Assembly: GCA_016710745.1 (NCBI GenBank)
Contig: JADJVB010000013.1
Coordinates: 516,001 to 580,000, forward strand
Direction of reading: 5' to 3'
Source of the DNA: Chitinophagaceae bacterium
Lineage (GTDB): Bacteria; Bacteroidota; Bacteroidia; Chitinophagales; Chitinophagaceae
Length of the DNA stretch: 64,000 nt
Shown here: positions 10,001 through 16,433 of the stretch, piece after piece
Layout: each line of letters begins with the position of its first letter
Position numbering within the stretch: the stretch's first letter is position 1
Made by a program: the position numbers and the translations under genes
The notes under the pieces: generated by a model
What the model saw: the letters and a program-made list of their open reading frames with translations, nothing else
What the model was told of the DNA's origin: nothing
Database searches by the model: none

Positions 10001-10377
10001 AGTCTGCCAGTTACGAACAAAAAGATCCGTTGGTTATTTATAAGATCGAGGCCTTTGGTGCTTTTAAGCAAATGGACGACCAGGTGAACAGGGATATTGT
10101 AAGTTTCCTTTGCCATGCGCAAATTCCTTTTGAGCAAACCAATGCCGGACAAATACGTGAGGGACGCGAACGAAAAACAGACATGAGTAAGATGCGCCAG
10201 CGTAAAGAACAGTTTGCCGGTGCCGGTGCTGGTCCCGAGCATATCAGCGGCGAAAATGATTATATCGATCCATCAGAGCAAATAAAACAGGAACCCATCC
10301 GGGTTGAAAAAGCACCGGGAAGAAATGATCCTTGTCCGTGTGGAAGTGGCAAAAAGTATAAGCATTGCCATGGGTAG
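7054..10377 (+). CDS. secA: Preprotein translocase ATPase SecA
   Basis: SecA is the cytoplasmic motor that drives unfolded preproteins through SecYEG. I choose the ATG at 7054 (MIGAISKLFGGNKSEKDVKK), because the open frame's earlier start at 6994 adds 20 residues unlike SecA; this gives 1107 residues, long but usual for Bacteroidota. Visible features are Walker A ATGEGKT near residue 195, the DEVDSVLIDDART DEAD-like motif near 300, the second nucleotide-binding domain (GTTNVEVSELLARML, ATNMAGRGTDIKLG, RVDRQLRGRAGRQGDPGSS), and the scaffold region KRLLEYDDVMNKQRNVVY. The C-terminal zinc tail CPCGSGKKYKHCHG (CxC...CH) binds SecB or ribosomes. It is monocistronic, with its own promoter and terminator. 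Confidence 0.98.
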   Translation: MIGAISKLFGGNKSEKDVKKIRPVVEQINQFFNQYQSLSNDELRSKTTGFKQRIAEHLSKIDAEVKEKKQTAEELPISDINGRDVIYKEIDELDKERDKELEVILQDILPEAFAVVKETSRRFKENETLEVTATELDRTLATQKDSLTIEGDKAIYKNSWTAGGTKITWNMVHYDVQLIGGMVLHAGKIAEMATGEGKTLVSTLPAYLNALSGQGVHIVTVNDYLAKRDGEWNGPIFEFLGLRVDCIDKHEPNGDARRHAYNADIIYGTNNEFGFDYLRDNMVHTPSEMVQRKHHFAMVDEVDSVLIDDARTPLIISGPVGHSDDTQQFFELRPRIEKLIEAQRKATNQFLIEAKKKIAEGNDDPKDGGLALFRAHRGLPKNNALIKFLSEPGIRVKMQKTENYYLADQQKEMPKVDAELYFNIDEKNNQVDLTDLGISLITKSGEDPEFFILPDIATRLADIEKSAAAPDEKLHQKESLLNDYSLKADRIHTMQQLLKSYTLFEKDVEYVVIDGAVKIVDEQTGRIMEGRRYSDGLHQAIEAKENVKIEASTQTYATVTLQNYFRMYHKLAGMTGTAETEAGEFWTIYKLDVVNIPTNVPVIRKDEQDFVYKTKREKYKAVIEEIEKLRSIGRPCLVGTTNVEVSELLARMLKQKNIPHNVLNAKQHGKEAQVVAEAGLTGAVTIATNMAGRGTDIKLGPGVKEAGGLAILGTERHESRRVDRQLRGRAGRQGDPGSSSFFVSLEDDLMRMFGSERIAGLMDRMGYKEGEVIQHSMITKSIERAQKKVEENNFGIRKRLLEYDDVMNKQRNVVYKKRNHALFGERLALDLDNSFYSVAGGLINSFRELNDHEGFKLAAIVNFGIDTTITEEELGKSDFNSLTERLYTEAIEQYRRKTDALVKQTLPIIKNIRHEQGNHIENVAVPFTDGKKQIQALANLDKYLATEGRELNDALERNITLALIDDAWKEHLRAMDDLRQSVQSASYEQKDPLVIYKIEAFGAFKQMDDQVNRDIVSFLCHAQIPFEQTNAGQIREGRERKTDMSKMRQRKEQFAGAGAGPEHISGENDYIDPSEQIKQEPIRVEKAPGRNDPCPCGSGKKYKHCHG

Positions 10378-10398
10378 ACTGAAAATATTTTGAACGAA

Positions 10399-10426
10399 AG
10401 CGTCCTTGTTTATGGACGCTTTTTTT
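10399..10426 (+). terminator. Rho-independent terminator of secA
   Basis: AGCGTCC, an 8-base loop, GGACGCT, then a T run, starting 22 bases after the secA stop codon. Confidence 0.85.
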
Positions 10427-10516
10427 ATTTGGGATAAAGACCGGAATCTCCTTAATTATTTTATCTCTGCCCTGAAGGGAAGAGCCATTCAAATTGCCCT
10501 CTTTTAATGAATTGCG

Positions 10517-10532
10517 CCTCCTTCTACGGAGG
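10517..10532. repeat. Small GC palindrome in the gap between secA and the ALDH-like gene
   Basis: CCTCC-TTCTAC-GGAGG forms a short hairpin within an otherwise featureless gap (10427-10581). It could be a REP-type remnant or a weak terminator for the minus-strand operon that ends at 10582. It has no U-run, so I rate it low. Confidence 0.35.
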
Positions 10533-10581
10533 AGCTAAACTATTAGAAAAACCCTGGCTTTAGCTCAATACCATTGTTGAA

Positions 10582-11483
10582 CTAATACCCCGCCTTCGCC
10601 CCGCCAATGTTTTCGATAGGATGCCAGGTGGTTTTTATTTCCTGGAAATCCATGATAAAATATGGAGATTGACCGGTTGCATCGGCCCATTTTATTTTAT
10701 CATACAAAACAACGCGTTTTACATTCAAGGCTGATTTTTCTTTGATCATTTTTTGAATGGCGGAATCGCTTTCACAAAAAACAGTTGCATTCACATCCAT
10801 ATGATCGGCAAAATAGGGAACGAGCTCAGCGACTTTTCCGGTGAGGATATTGACCACGCCGCCCGGTAAGTCGGAGCTGTTCAACACTTCGGCAAAAGTA
10901 ACGGCGCAAAGTGGTTTTGTTGAAGATGCTAAAACGATGCACGTATTTCCGCCGGCGATGATGGGTGCGATCACGGAAACTAATCCCAATAAGGCGTCTT
11001 GTTGTGGCGCAATAGCGGCCACCACACCGGTTGGTTCCGGTACCGAAAAATTAAAATGTGATGAAGCAACCGGGTTTACAGAGCTGTAAAGCTGCTGAAA
11101 TTTATCGCACCAGCCACTGTAATAAATGAAGCGTTCAATACAAAGGTTTACTTCTTTTTCGGCCTGCGCTTTCGTTGAGTCCTGTTTCATTAACTCATCA
11201 ACAAACTGCGCTTTGCGGCCTTCGAGCATTTCAGCAATGCGGTACAGAATTTGTCCGCGGTTGAATGCAGCCCTGCCACTCCAGCCACCAAAGGCACCAC
11301 GGGCCGCAACAACGGCATCTCTGAAATCTTTCCTCGAACCCAGGCAAACATTGGCCAGGTTTTCTTTTTGGCATTGGTAGCCACATAGTATCTGCCCGAT
11401 TCGGTGCGGGGGAATTTTCCACCGATGTATATCTTGTAGGTTTTTAGAATTTCAAGTCGTTTTTCAATTAATGTTTTTGCCAT
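10582..11483 (-). pseudogene. Catalytically incomplete aldehyde dehydrogenase-like protein, single-base frameshift
   Basis: The reading frame begins at 11483 (MAKTLIEKRLEILKTYKIYI) and switches frame at an A5 tract on the minus strand (plus-strand T5, 11365-11369). Restoring one A joins ...GRYYVATNAK to KENLANVCLGSRKDFRDA and then to the open frame ending at 10582, giving about 300 residues. The product has the ALDH N-terminal and NAD-binding parts (EPTGVVAAIAPQQDALLG, IAGGNTCIVLASS, DLPGGVVNILTG) but stops before the domain that would carry the catalytic cysteine. It sits directly after a full ALDH. This matches the second, cysteine-less domain of two-domain ALDH16 proteins, so it is probably a non-catalytic partner. 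The frameshift may be a sequencing error. Confidence 0.8.
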
Positions 11484-11555
11484 GATTTATTTTTTTAGCC
11501 GAAAAGCCGGGAAGGCGTTTTATTGTTTTTCGTCTTATCGTCTTACCGGCGATTA

Positions 11556-13037
11556 TTATTTTGTCAGATTTATGTAAGCCGATAAACCATGTAAGCCGCC
11601 TTCTCTTCCGTACCCACTTTCTTTATATCCTCCGAACGGTGAGGTTGGGTCAAATTTATTAAATGTATTTGCCCAGATAACGCCTGCCCGTAATTTGGTT
11701 GTGAGGTTGAATATCTTGGATCCTTTGTCTGTCCATACGCCTGCAGAGAGGCCATAGGGCGAATTGTTTGCTTTCTCGATCACTTCATCATCTGTGCGGA
11801 AGCTCTGGATGGCCAATACGGGGCCAAAAATTTCTTCCTGGGCGATCCGGCTGCTTTGTGCCACATTGGTGAAAATGGTTGGCCGGCAATAAAATCCTTT
11901 CCGGGGCAGATTGGCCGAACTCTGGTACATGTCTGCTCCTTCCTGCTGACCAATTTTGATATATTTATTGATGATGTTTAATTGTTCTCTTGAATTGATA
12001 GCACCAATATCCGTATTCTTATCCATTGGGTCGCCAACGATCAATGTTTCCAGCCTGTCTTTTAATTTACGCACTACTGCTGCAAAAACCGATTCCTGTA
12101 CATATAAGCGGGAGCCTGCGCAACACACATGCCCCTGGTTAAAAAAGATGCCATTGATAACTCCTTCTACTGCCTGGTCCAACGGGGCGTCATCAAAAAT
12201 TATATTGGCGGCTTTACCACCCAGTTCCAGCGTTGCTTTTTTATCGGTGCCGGCAATAGCACGCTGAATAATTTTTCCAACCTCGGTAGAGCCGGTGAAC
12301 GCAATTTTATTTACGTCGGGATGATTTACAATGGCGGCACCCGTTGCACCTCCACCGGTGATGATATTTACCACGCCGGGCGGCAGATCGGCCTCCTGTA
12401 TAATTTCGGCAAGTTTTAATGCCGTTAAGGATGTGTTTTCAGCGGGTTTTAAAACAACGGTATTTCCGCAAGCTAAGGCAGGCGCAATTTTCCAGGCTGC
12501 CATCAGCAAAGGAAAATTCCAGGGAATGATTTGTCCGGCTATACCCAATGGCTCGGCCCGGCGGTTGGGAAAAGCATATTCCAGTTTATCGGCCCAGCCG
12601 GCATAATAAAAGAAATGATTGGCGGCGGTGGGTACATCAAAATCACGACTCTCCCGGATGGGTTTACCGCCATCGAGTGTTTCAATGATGGCAAATTCCC
12701 TGGCACGTTCCTGGATCATTCGAGCAATCCGGTAAATATATTTTGCCCTTTCGGCTGGCGGCATTTTTTTCCAGGTTTTGTCGTAAGCTGCTCTGGCAGC
12801 TTTTACCGCTTTGTTTACATCGGCCGCATTGGCTTCGGCGATCATCGACAATTTTTCTTCGGTGGCCGGGTTAATGCTGGCAAAGTATTCTTTGCTGGCC
12901 GGCTTTTCGAACTTGCCATTAATAAACAGATCGTATTGCGGATCTATTTTGGCAGCAGATTTACTTTCCGGTGCCGGTGCCAGGTTTCTGGCGCTGTCGA
13001 ATTTTAGTTTTAGCGTATTGTTTTTTGCTTTCGCCAT
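11556..13037 (-). CDS. Aldehyde dehydrogenase (NAD(P)-dependent)
   Basis: A complete 493-residue ALDH. An extended, basic N-terminus (about 30 residues) precedes the core. Visible motifs are the NAD-site IIPWNFPLLMAAWKIAPALA, VVLKPAENTSL, the loop FTGSTEVGKIIQ, the general-base glutamate in ATLELGGKAANIIF, and the nucleophile in FFNQGHVCCAGSRLY (Cys305/306). The C-terminal PFGGYKESGYGREGG is intact. It oxidises an aldehyde to the acid. The gene follows deoC and a nucleoside phosphorylase on the same strand, so acetaldehyde released by DeoC is the likeliest substrate. A cysteine-less ALDH-like gene follows; together they resemble a split ALDH16. A palindromic repeat occupies the gap towards deoC. 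Confidence 0.92.
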   Translation of the reverse strand: MAKAKNNTLKLKFDSARNLAPAPESKSAAKIDPQYDLFINGKFEKPASKEYFASINPATEEKLSMIAEANAADVNKAVKAARAAYDKTWKKMPPAERAKYIYRIARMIQERAREFAIIETLDGGKPIRESRDFDVPTAANHFFYYAGWADKLEYAFPNRRAEPLGIAGQIIPWNFPLLMAAWKIAPALACGNTVVLKPAENTSLTALKLAEIIQEADLPPGVVNIITGGGATGAAIVNHPDVNKIAFTGSTEVGKIIQRAIAGTDKKATLELGGKAANIIFDDAPLDQAVEGVINGIFFNQGHVCCAGSRLYVQESVFAAVVRKLKDRLETLIVGDPMDKNTDIGAINSREQLNIINKYIKIGQQEGADMYQSSANLPRKGFYCRPTIFTNVAQSSRIAQEEIFGPVLAIQSFRTDDEVIEKANNSPYGLSAGVWTDKGSKIFNLTTKLRAGVIWANTFNKFDPTSPFGGYKESGYGREGGLHGLSAYINLTK

Positions 13038-13066
13038 GTTTAGTTTTTTAAAACAAGTATATTTTT

Positions 13067-13146
13067 TTTCACGCAGGGGAAACAGGGGAGCGGAGCTCGC
13101 GGAATGAAAACATCGTCCTCAGCTTCTTTGCGTCCTCTGCGTGAAA
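13067..13146. repeat. Intergenic inverted repeat (TTTCACGCAG ... CTCTGCGTGAAA type)
   Basis: An 80-base element with terminal arms TTTCACGCAGGGGA and TCCTCTGCGTGAAA, ending right at the deoC stop codon. A related element with arms ACCGCAGAGA/TCTCTGCGGT lies at 55346-55421. It could fold as a long hairpin in the deoC-ALDH transcript. Confidence 0.6.
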
Positions 13147-14058
13147 CTAATCTATCGAAAAATAATTCGCAGATTGATAAACACCCGTCTTCTGTTTCAT
13201 CAACTGCATCAAAATATCATTGGCCAGGCTGCTGGCTCCAAAACGGAACCACTCATTAGTCATCCAGTCTTCACCCAGCACTTCGTTTAGCATGACCAAA
13301 TAATGCAGCGCCAGTTTTGCTTTTGAAATACCCCCCGCCGGTTTCATGGCAATTTTCTTACCTGTTTTATAATAAAAATCACGAATGGCTTCCAGCATAA
13401 CCAGAGTAACCGGCATGGTAGCTGCCGGTGAAATTTTGCCGGTAGATGTTTTAATAAAATCGGCGCCGGCATACATGGCGATATCACTGGCTTTGCGTAC
13501 TTTATCGTAAGTAACCAGTTCGCCGGTTTCTAAAATTACCTTTAATCTTGCATCGCCGCAGGCTTCTTTGATGGTGGCAATCTCATCGAAAACAAAATTG
13601 TATTCACCTTCTAAAAATTTGCCACGGGAAATAACCATGTCCACTTCATCGGCGCCGTTCTGCACCGCAAATTTGGTGTCTCTTATTTTTACATCACGGG
13701 GTGCCTGTCCACTGGGGAAGGCGGTTGCAACCGACGCCACCTTTATTCCCGAATCGCCCAGCGCCAGTTTCGCTGTTTTTACCATAGATGGATATACACA
13801 AATGGCAGCCACCGTTGGTAAACCAGGGTAACTGTCATGCAGGTGCTGCGCCTTATAACACAGTTGCTTCACTTTTCCCGCCGTATCTTTTCCTTCCAGC
13901 GTGGTGAGGTCGATCATGTTGAGGGCGAGGAGTAAGCCATTGATCTTGGTTTCGTTTTTAATGCTGCGTTTGGTAAACCGGGATGCTCTTTCTTCAATGC
14001 CTACCTGGTCAACATGAACAGGAATTGAGAAATCAGGTATTGTTTTAGTTGCGATCAT
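13147..14058 (-). CDS. deoC: Deoxyribose-phosphate aldolase
   Basis: A 303-residue class I aldolase that splits 2-deoxyribose-5-phosphate into glyceraldehyde-3-phosphate and acetaldehyde. All key residues are visible: the Schiff-base lysine K203 in DFIKTSTGK, the second lysine K239 in MKPAGGI, and the aspartate D140 in GADEVDMVIS. It also has the conserved AAICVYPSMV. About 60-70 extra N-terminal residues relative to the short bacterial form are usual for the longer DeoC type. The gene is preceded by a nucleoside phosphorylase and followed by ALDH, which makes a coherent deoxynucleoside salvage and catabolism operon. A divergent second DeoC lies at 19635. Confidence 0.95.
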   Translation of the reverse strand: MIATKTIPDFSIPVHVDQVGIEERASRFTKRSIKNETKINGLLLALNMIDLTTLEGKDTAGKVKQLCYKAQHLHDSYPGLPTVAAICVYPSMVKTAKLALGDSGIKVASVATAFPSGQAPRDVKIRDTKFAVQNGADEVDMVISRGKFLEGEYNFVFDEIATIKEACGDARLKVILETGELVTYDKVRKASDIAMYAGADFIKTSTGKISPAATMPVTLVMLEAIRDFYYKTGKKIAMKPAGGISKAKLALHYLVMLNEVLGEDWMTNEWFRFGASSLANDILMQLMKQKTGVYQSANYFSID

Positions 14059-14105
14059 TTTTGTTTATTTAGTATTAATTTTTTCCGGTGAGTCACCGGA
14101 AAAAA

Positions 14106-14981
14106 TCAGGAAGCCGTTAACGCCTCCAATGCTTTTTTAATTAATTTCTCAACAGCCGCTTCACTGTCTTTCGAAAATTCTTTAACCACCCGGTTGGCAA
14201 TAATGGCATTAATGCTCATGCATTCATGACCCATTAATTTGCCCAAACCGAATATAGCCGAAGTTTCCATTTCAAAGTTAGTGATTCGGTGATCATTAAA
14301 ACTGAAATGCGTGAGCCTGTCAACCAGTTCGGGGCTGCTTAATGCTAAGCGAAGCACTCTTCCCTGCGGACCAAAAAATCCGGGACAGGTTACCGTAATG
14401 CCTTTGTGAAAACCGGTGCCGAATTTTTGAAGCAATTTTTCGCTGCCGCTGAATGCATAGGGATTGGTGATGGTGGTATCCAATTTAGTTTGGCTGACGA
14501 ATGCATCGGCCATCGCTTTGTCATCAGCCGTTTTTTCGTATTTGTAAAAATTCAACAGGTTATCTAATCCTAATCCATGCGTAGAAGCCACCATGCTATC
14601 CACCGGAATATCGGCCTGCAGCGAACCCGAAGTACCGAAGCGGATGATGTTCAGTTTGGTCAGTTTTTCCCTGATCATCCTGGTGCCAAAATCAATATTG
14701 GCCAAAGCATCCAGTTCATTAAATACAATATCAATATTATCGGGGCCAATGCCGGTAGAAATAACTGAGATATGCTGATTACCTATATAGCCGGTATGGG
14801 TATTAAACTCGCGATGCGATAAACGATAGTCAATTTTATCAAAATGGGCGCTTACTCTTTCAACACGACCGGGATCGCCTACCACAATGATGGTATCGGC
14901 CAGTTCTTCGGGCCTCACATCGAGATGATAAACAGCACCGCGATTGTTTATGATGAGTTCTGATTCGGCGATTTGTTGCAT
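14106..14981 (-). CDS. Nucleoside phosphorylase (uridine phosphorylase-like, PNP/UDP family)
   Basis: A 291-residue protein of the trimeric/hexameric phosphorylase family, which cleaves nucleosides with phosphate to base and (deoxy)ribose-1-phosphate. It shows the phosphate-binding IIVVGDPGRVERVSAHFD, the NIIRFGTSGSLQADIPVDSM loop, and the ribose and base region TNFEMETSAIFGLGKLMGHE, where the MET motif binds the ribose. The sequence cannot settle whether uridine, thymidine or purine nucleosides are used; uridine/thymidine type is my preference. It is the first gene of the operon with deoC and the ALDHs, with a -7 box only about 20 bases upstream. Confidence 0.88.
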   Translation of the reverse strand: MQQIAESELIINNRGAVYHLDVRPEELADTIIVVGDPGRVERVSAHFDKIDYRLSHREFNTHTGYIGNQHISVISTGIGPDNIDIVFNELDALANIDFGTRMIREKLTKLNIIRFGTSGSLQADIPVDSMVASTHGLGLDNLLNFYKYEKTADDKAMADAFVSQTKLDTTITNPYAFSGSEKLLQKFGTGFHKGITVTCPGFFGPQGRVLRLALSSPELVDRLTHFSFNDHRITNFEMETSAIFGLGKLMGHECMSINAIIANRVVKEFSKDSEAAVEKLIKKALEALTAS

Positions 14982-14999
14982 AGGTTAAATGTTGATAAA

Positions 15000-15007
15000 C
15001 AAAGATA
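15000..15007 (-). promoter_or_regulatory. Putative -7 box for the nucleoside phosphorylase-deoC-ALDH operon
   Basis: TATCTTTG on the minus strand fits TAnnTTTG, 18 bases upstream of the start codon, implying a very short leader. No clean -33 TTTG is seen at the usual spacing. Confidence 0.5.
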
Positions 15008-15054
15008 GTAAAATTGAAAGCGCTATCTAAGTAACCAAACGGCTGTGGCAATAT

Positions 15055-15092
15055 GAAAAAAGGCAGGTTCGGTAAATTTCGATCCTGCCTTC
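15055..15092 (-). terminator. Rho-independent terminator after the amidohydrolase operon
   Basis: On the minus strand AAGGCAGG and CCTGCCTT flank a 16-base loop and are followed by a T6 run, about 22 bases after the stop at 15114. Confidence 0.8.
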
Positions 15093-15113
15093 TAAAACCA
15101 TAATTGGAAAAAA

Positions 15114-16412
15114 TTATTTTATACCATACTTTGTCTCATACTTTTCAGCCAACTGCATTTGTTTATTATTCAACTCAACCTGGCGCCCTTGTATAAAAGC
15201 GTGGGATATTATATTTGTACGCATATCTAAAATATCACCTTCACTAACCACGATGTTGGCATCTTTTCCGGTTTCAATGCTGCCGGTTTTTTCGGCGATT
15301 CCTAATATTTTGGCCGCATTAAGGGTAATCGCACTCAGGGCTTCCTCTTTGGTTAATCCATAAGTTGAAGCCGTACCTGCATTAAAGGGCAGGTTTCGGT
15401 AACGGCTGTTGCCATCATCATCGTTTATGGCAAATAGTACGCCCGCTTTTTGAAGTAACGCCGGCGTTTTGTAGGGCTGGTCAATATCATCATCAATCAT
15501 GGCGGGTAGATCATGGAGTTGATTTAATATCACGGCGATATTATTTTGTTTGAGAATATCGGCGATTTGCCAGCTGTCTACCGCGCCAACAAGAACTACA
15601 TCAAATCCAAACTCCTTTACAAAATCAACAGCCAGCAGCATTTCTTTTACAATATTGCAATGTATAAACAGTTTTTGTTTTTTATTGAATAAGCCTCTCA
15701 CTGCTTCAAATTTCAGATTGGTGTTGGCGTGGACAGGTTCGGCAAGATAGGCATTGGCTTCTTTGAAGAATGTTTTCACTTCGTCAATCTGTTCCAAACC
15801 GCGTTTTACCGGATCAACATTCGATTGTGCACCAAAACCACCTCTTCTTCCACCGCGCCTGTTTAACAGTGAAGGCATGCGAAAATGAATGCCGATATCG
15901 GTTTTGTAGGCGGCGTCTTCCCAGTTCCAGGCATCGAGCTGCACCACAGAAGAAGAACCCGAAATAATGCCACCGGCAGGAATGACATTGGCCAGCAAAA
16001 TGCCATTTGTGCGCAGGGTATTGATCACTTTCGAATCGGTATTGTAGGCCACAATGGAACGGATGCTCGGGTTCATGTCGCCTATTTCGGATGCATCCAG
16101 GGTTGCCCGGGTGCTGTTTACTTCAATCAGGCCCAGTTGTGATGCCGTTAGTATCAACCCGGGATAAATATGTTTTCCCTGGCAGTTGATAATTGTTGCT
16201 CCGCTGGTTGACACGCCAGCTCCAACTTCGGCGATCTTTCCATCTTTCAATACCAGGATTCCGTTGTTGATCACCTGACCGTTGCCCACATGAATGGTGG
16301 CGTTGGTGAGCGCAATCGTTTTTGTTTGTGCCAATGCCGGCAACATCGTTTCCTGAGCAAAAAGGAAACTAAAAGCAAACAGGCTGTTTATGATCAGCAT
16401 TAATTTTTTCAT
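15114..16412 (-). CDS. Secreted amidohydrolase-family protein lacking the canonical HxH
   Basis: A 432-residue protein with a signal peptide (MKKLMLIINSLFAFSFLFAQ). It has the amidohydrolase architecture: an N-terminal beta-sandwich strand pair (LTNATIHVGNGQVINNG, LVLKDGKIAEVGAG), the barrel, then the C-terminal SAITLNAAKILGIAEKTGSI and ETGKDANIVVSEGD. After IYPGLI, where metal-dependent members have DxHxH, it reads LTASQLGLIEV, so the first two metal histidines are missing. It keeps LFIHCN and INDDDG at later metal positions. It may be inactive or bind metal differently. It follows the 1026-residue amidohydrolase gene after 21 bases, so the two are one operon and probably partners in the periplasm. 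Confidence 0.82.
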   Translation of the reverse strand: MKKLMLIINSLFAFSFLFAQETMLPALAQTKTIALTNATIHVGNGQVINNGILVLKDGKIAEVGAGVSTSGATIINCQGKHIYPGLILTASQLGLIEVNSTRATLDASEIGDMNPSIRSIVAYNTDSKVINTLRTNGILLANVIPAGGIISGSSSVVQLDAWNWEDAAYKTDIGIHFRMPSLLNRRGGRRGGFGAQSNVDPVKRGLEQIDEVKTFFKEANAYLAEPVHANTNLKFEAVRGLFNKKQKLFIHCNIVKEMLLAVDFVKEFGFDVVLVGAVDSWQIADILKQNNIAVILNQLHDLPAMIDDDIDQPYKTPALLQKAGVLFAINDDDGNSRYRNLPFNAGTASTYGLTKEEALSAITLNAAKILGIAEKTGSIETGKDANIVVSEGDILDMRTNIISHAFIQGRQVELNNKQMQLAEKYETKYGIK

Positions 16413-16433
16413 GTTGAATATGTTTATCTCAGA

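Noticed and set aside
11365..11375. Programmed -1 frameshifting joining the two parts of the ALDH-like gene
   Set aside because: The site reads C-AAA-AAG, not the full A-AAA-AAG slippery heptamer, I saw no clear downstream stimulatory structure, and two other genes in the window have similar homopolymer lesions.
12531..13007. A 158-codon open frame on the plus strand
   Set aside because: Antisense shadow of the active aldehyde dehydrogenase.
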